From assembly GCA_025997155.1 (NCBI GenBank), contig BNUF01000151.1, positions 1 through 6,027 on the forward strand: a stretch of DNA of 6,027 nucleotides. Reading direction: 5' to 3'. The position numbers were made by a program, and so were the translations under genes. This document shows positions 5,667 through 6,027 of the stretch, piece after piece. Position 1 is the stretch's first letter. Each line of letters begins with the position of its first letter. This DNA comes from Clostridia bacterium. GTDB lineage: Bacteria > Bacillota > Clostridia > Lachnospirales > WQUN01. The notes beneath the pieces were generated by a model. That model saw nothing but the letters and a program-made list of their open reading frames with translations, was not told the DNA's origin and did not search any database.

Positions 5667-6027
5667 ATGAGGAAAAACTGTGTTACCATGAGTGTGCTTG
5701 AGTGGTATTATGTTGAGATACGCTCGGCACTTAAAGACATTGATATTTATATGCGCGAGAAAGAAGGGGATGCCGTGCCTCTTAACAAGGCGTCCGAATT
5801 GTTGCGTATCGGAATGTGCGAGATAAAAGCTCTGCTAAACGATTTGGACGCACGAGTAATCACAAAAAAGACGTTTTTCGAGATTATGCGGCGCGGGTCA
5901 AGCGACGTTTGCGGACTGTACGCAAGGGAAGTCGAATGCGGGTCGCCGTTCGTCTACACGCCGGAGCAAGTATCTTATATATACGGCGCGGACAAAGAGG
6001 ACGTCTCCTACGCATTCGGTAAGTTAC
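5667..6027 (+). CDS. Hypothetical protein with two helix-turn-helix-like segments (partial, off right edge)
   Basis: The frame runs from ATG 5667 to the window edge without a stop, giving at least 120 residues (MRKNCVTMSVLEWYYVEIRS...). No membrane segment is seen and the content is mostly helical and charged. Residues 38-57 (PLNKASELLRIGMCEIKALL) match the hydrophobic spacing of an excisionase/MerR-like helix-turn-helix. A second similar segment lies at 96-117 (VYTPEQVSYIYGADKEDVSY, then AF), with the 'T.eq.a.lyga..e.V..a' rhythm. Between them, ITKKTFFEIMRRGSSDVCGLYAREVE (65-90) forms a likely helical linker. A DNA-binding or adaptor role is inference; I do not recognise a named family. The start choice rests on the G-run SD site at 5654-5658; ATG 5661 and ATG 5688 are alternatives. 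It is transcribed divergently from the 251-residue protein gene. The C-terminus and full length are unknown. Confidence 0.75.
   Translation, partial: MRKNCVTMSVLEWYYVEIRSALKDIDIYMREKEGDAVPLNKASELLRIGMCEIKALLNDLDARVITKKTFFEIMRRGSSDVCGLYAREVECGSPFVYTPEQVSYIYGADKEDVSYAFGKL

Noticed and set aside
5816..6022. A 68-codon plus-strand frame near the right edge
   Set aside because: It is an Arg-rich shadow of the longer frame that starts at 5667 and has the better start signals.
1..6027. Transposon, prophage, CRISPR array, tRNA or riboswitch
   Set aside because: Reading both strands I found no transposase or integrase motif, spaced direct repeats, tRNA-like cloverleaf or long structured leader. All spacers are under 100 bp.

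Overview
The window carries six well-supported genes plus a possible start of a seventh, packed with almost no spare DNA. Protein content suggests a bacterium of the Bacillota, most likely class Clostridia. The pointers are a YebC-family factor, a short fold-III Orn/Lys/Arg decarboxylase, a DUF815-type AAA+ ATPase, a single-pass membrane protein of a type I associate with Clostridia, strong purine-rich Shine-Dalgarno (SD) sites and sigma-A-like promoters. Base composition looks mid-range by eye (not computed). This is an ordinary chromosomal neighbourhood: I see no transposase, integrase, CRISPR array, tRNA, rRNA or riboswitch.

Layout from left to right. A few codons of a possible downstream gene (minus, 1-27) follow yebC (minus, 46-771). 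An 87-bp divergent spacer holds a good -10 box and a 17-bp imperfect palindrome. A small membrane-anchored protein of unknown function (plus, 859-1302) then meets, with zero bases between the two stop codons, a two-gene minus-strand operon. In transcription order that operon is a PLP decarboxylase (3898 to 2597) and a DUF815 AAA+ ATPase (2607 to 1303), overlapping by 11 bp. A second divergent spacer leads to a calcineurin-like metallophosphoesterase (plus, 3964-4842). That gene overlaps by 8 bp, tail to tail, an unrecognised 251-residue protein (minus, 5590 to 4835). A third divergent spacer of 76 bp with a near-ideal promoter leads to an unrecognised protein with two helix-turn-helix-like segments (plus, 5667 to the right edge, incomplete).

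Several starts were moved from the longest open frame because an SD site dictates a shorter protein: the decarboxylase to 3898, the metallophosphoesterase to GTG 3964, the minus-strand unknown to GTG 5590, and the right-edge gene to ATG 5667.

The genes do not form one evident pathway. The only tight functional unit is decarboxylase plus AAA+ ATPase, which the overlap marks as translationally coupled. Both convergent junctions lack room for a dedicated terminator, so opposing transcripts probably overlap. No clearly new multi-gene system is demonstrable here. The points most worth following are the decarboxylase/ATPase coupling, the palindrome between yebC and the membrane protein, and the two unrecognised proteins on the right.
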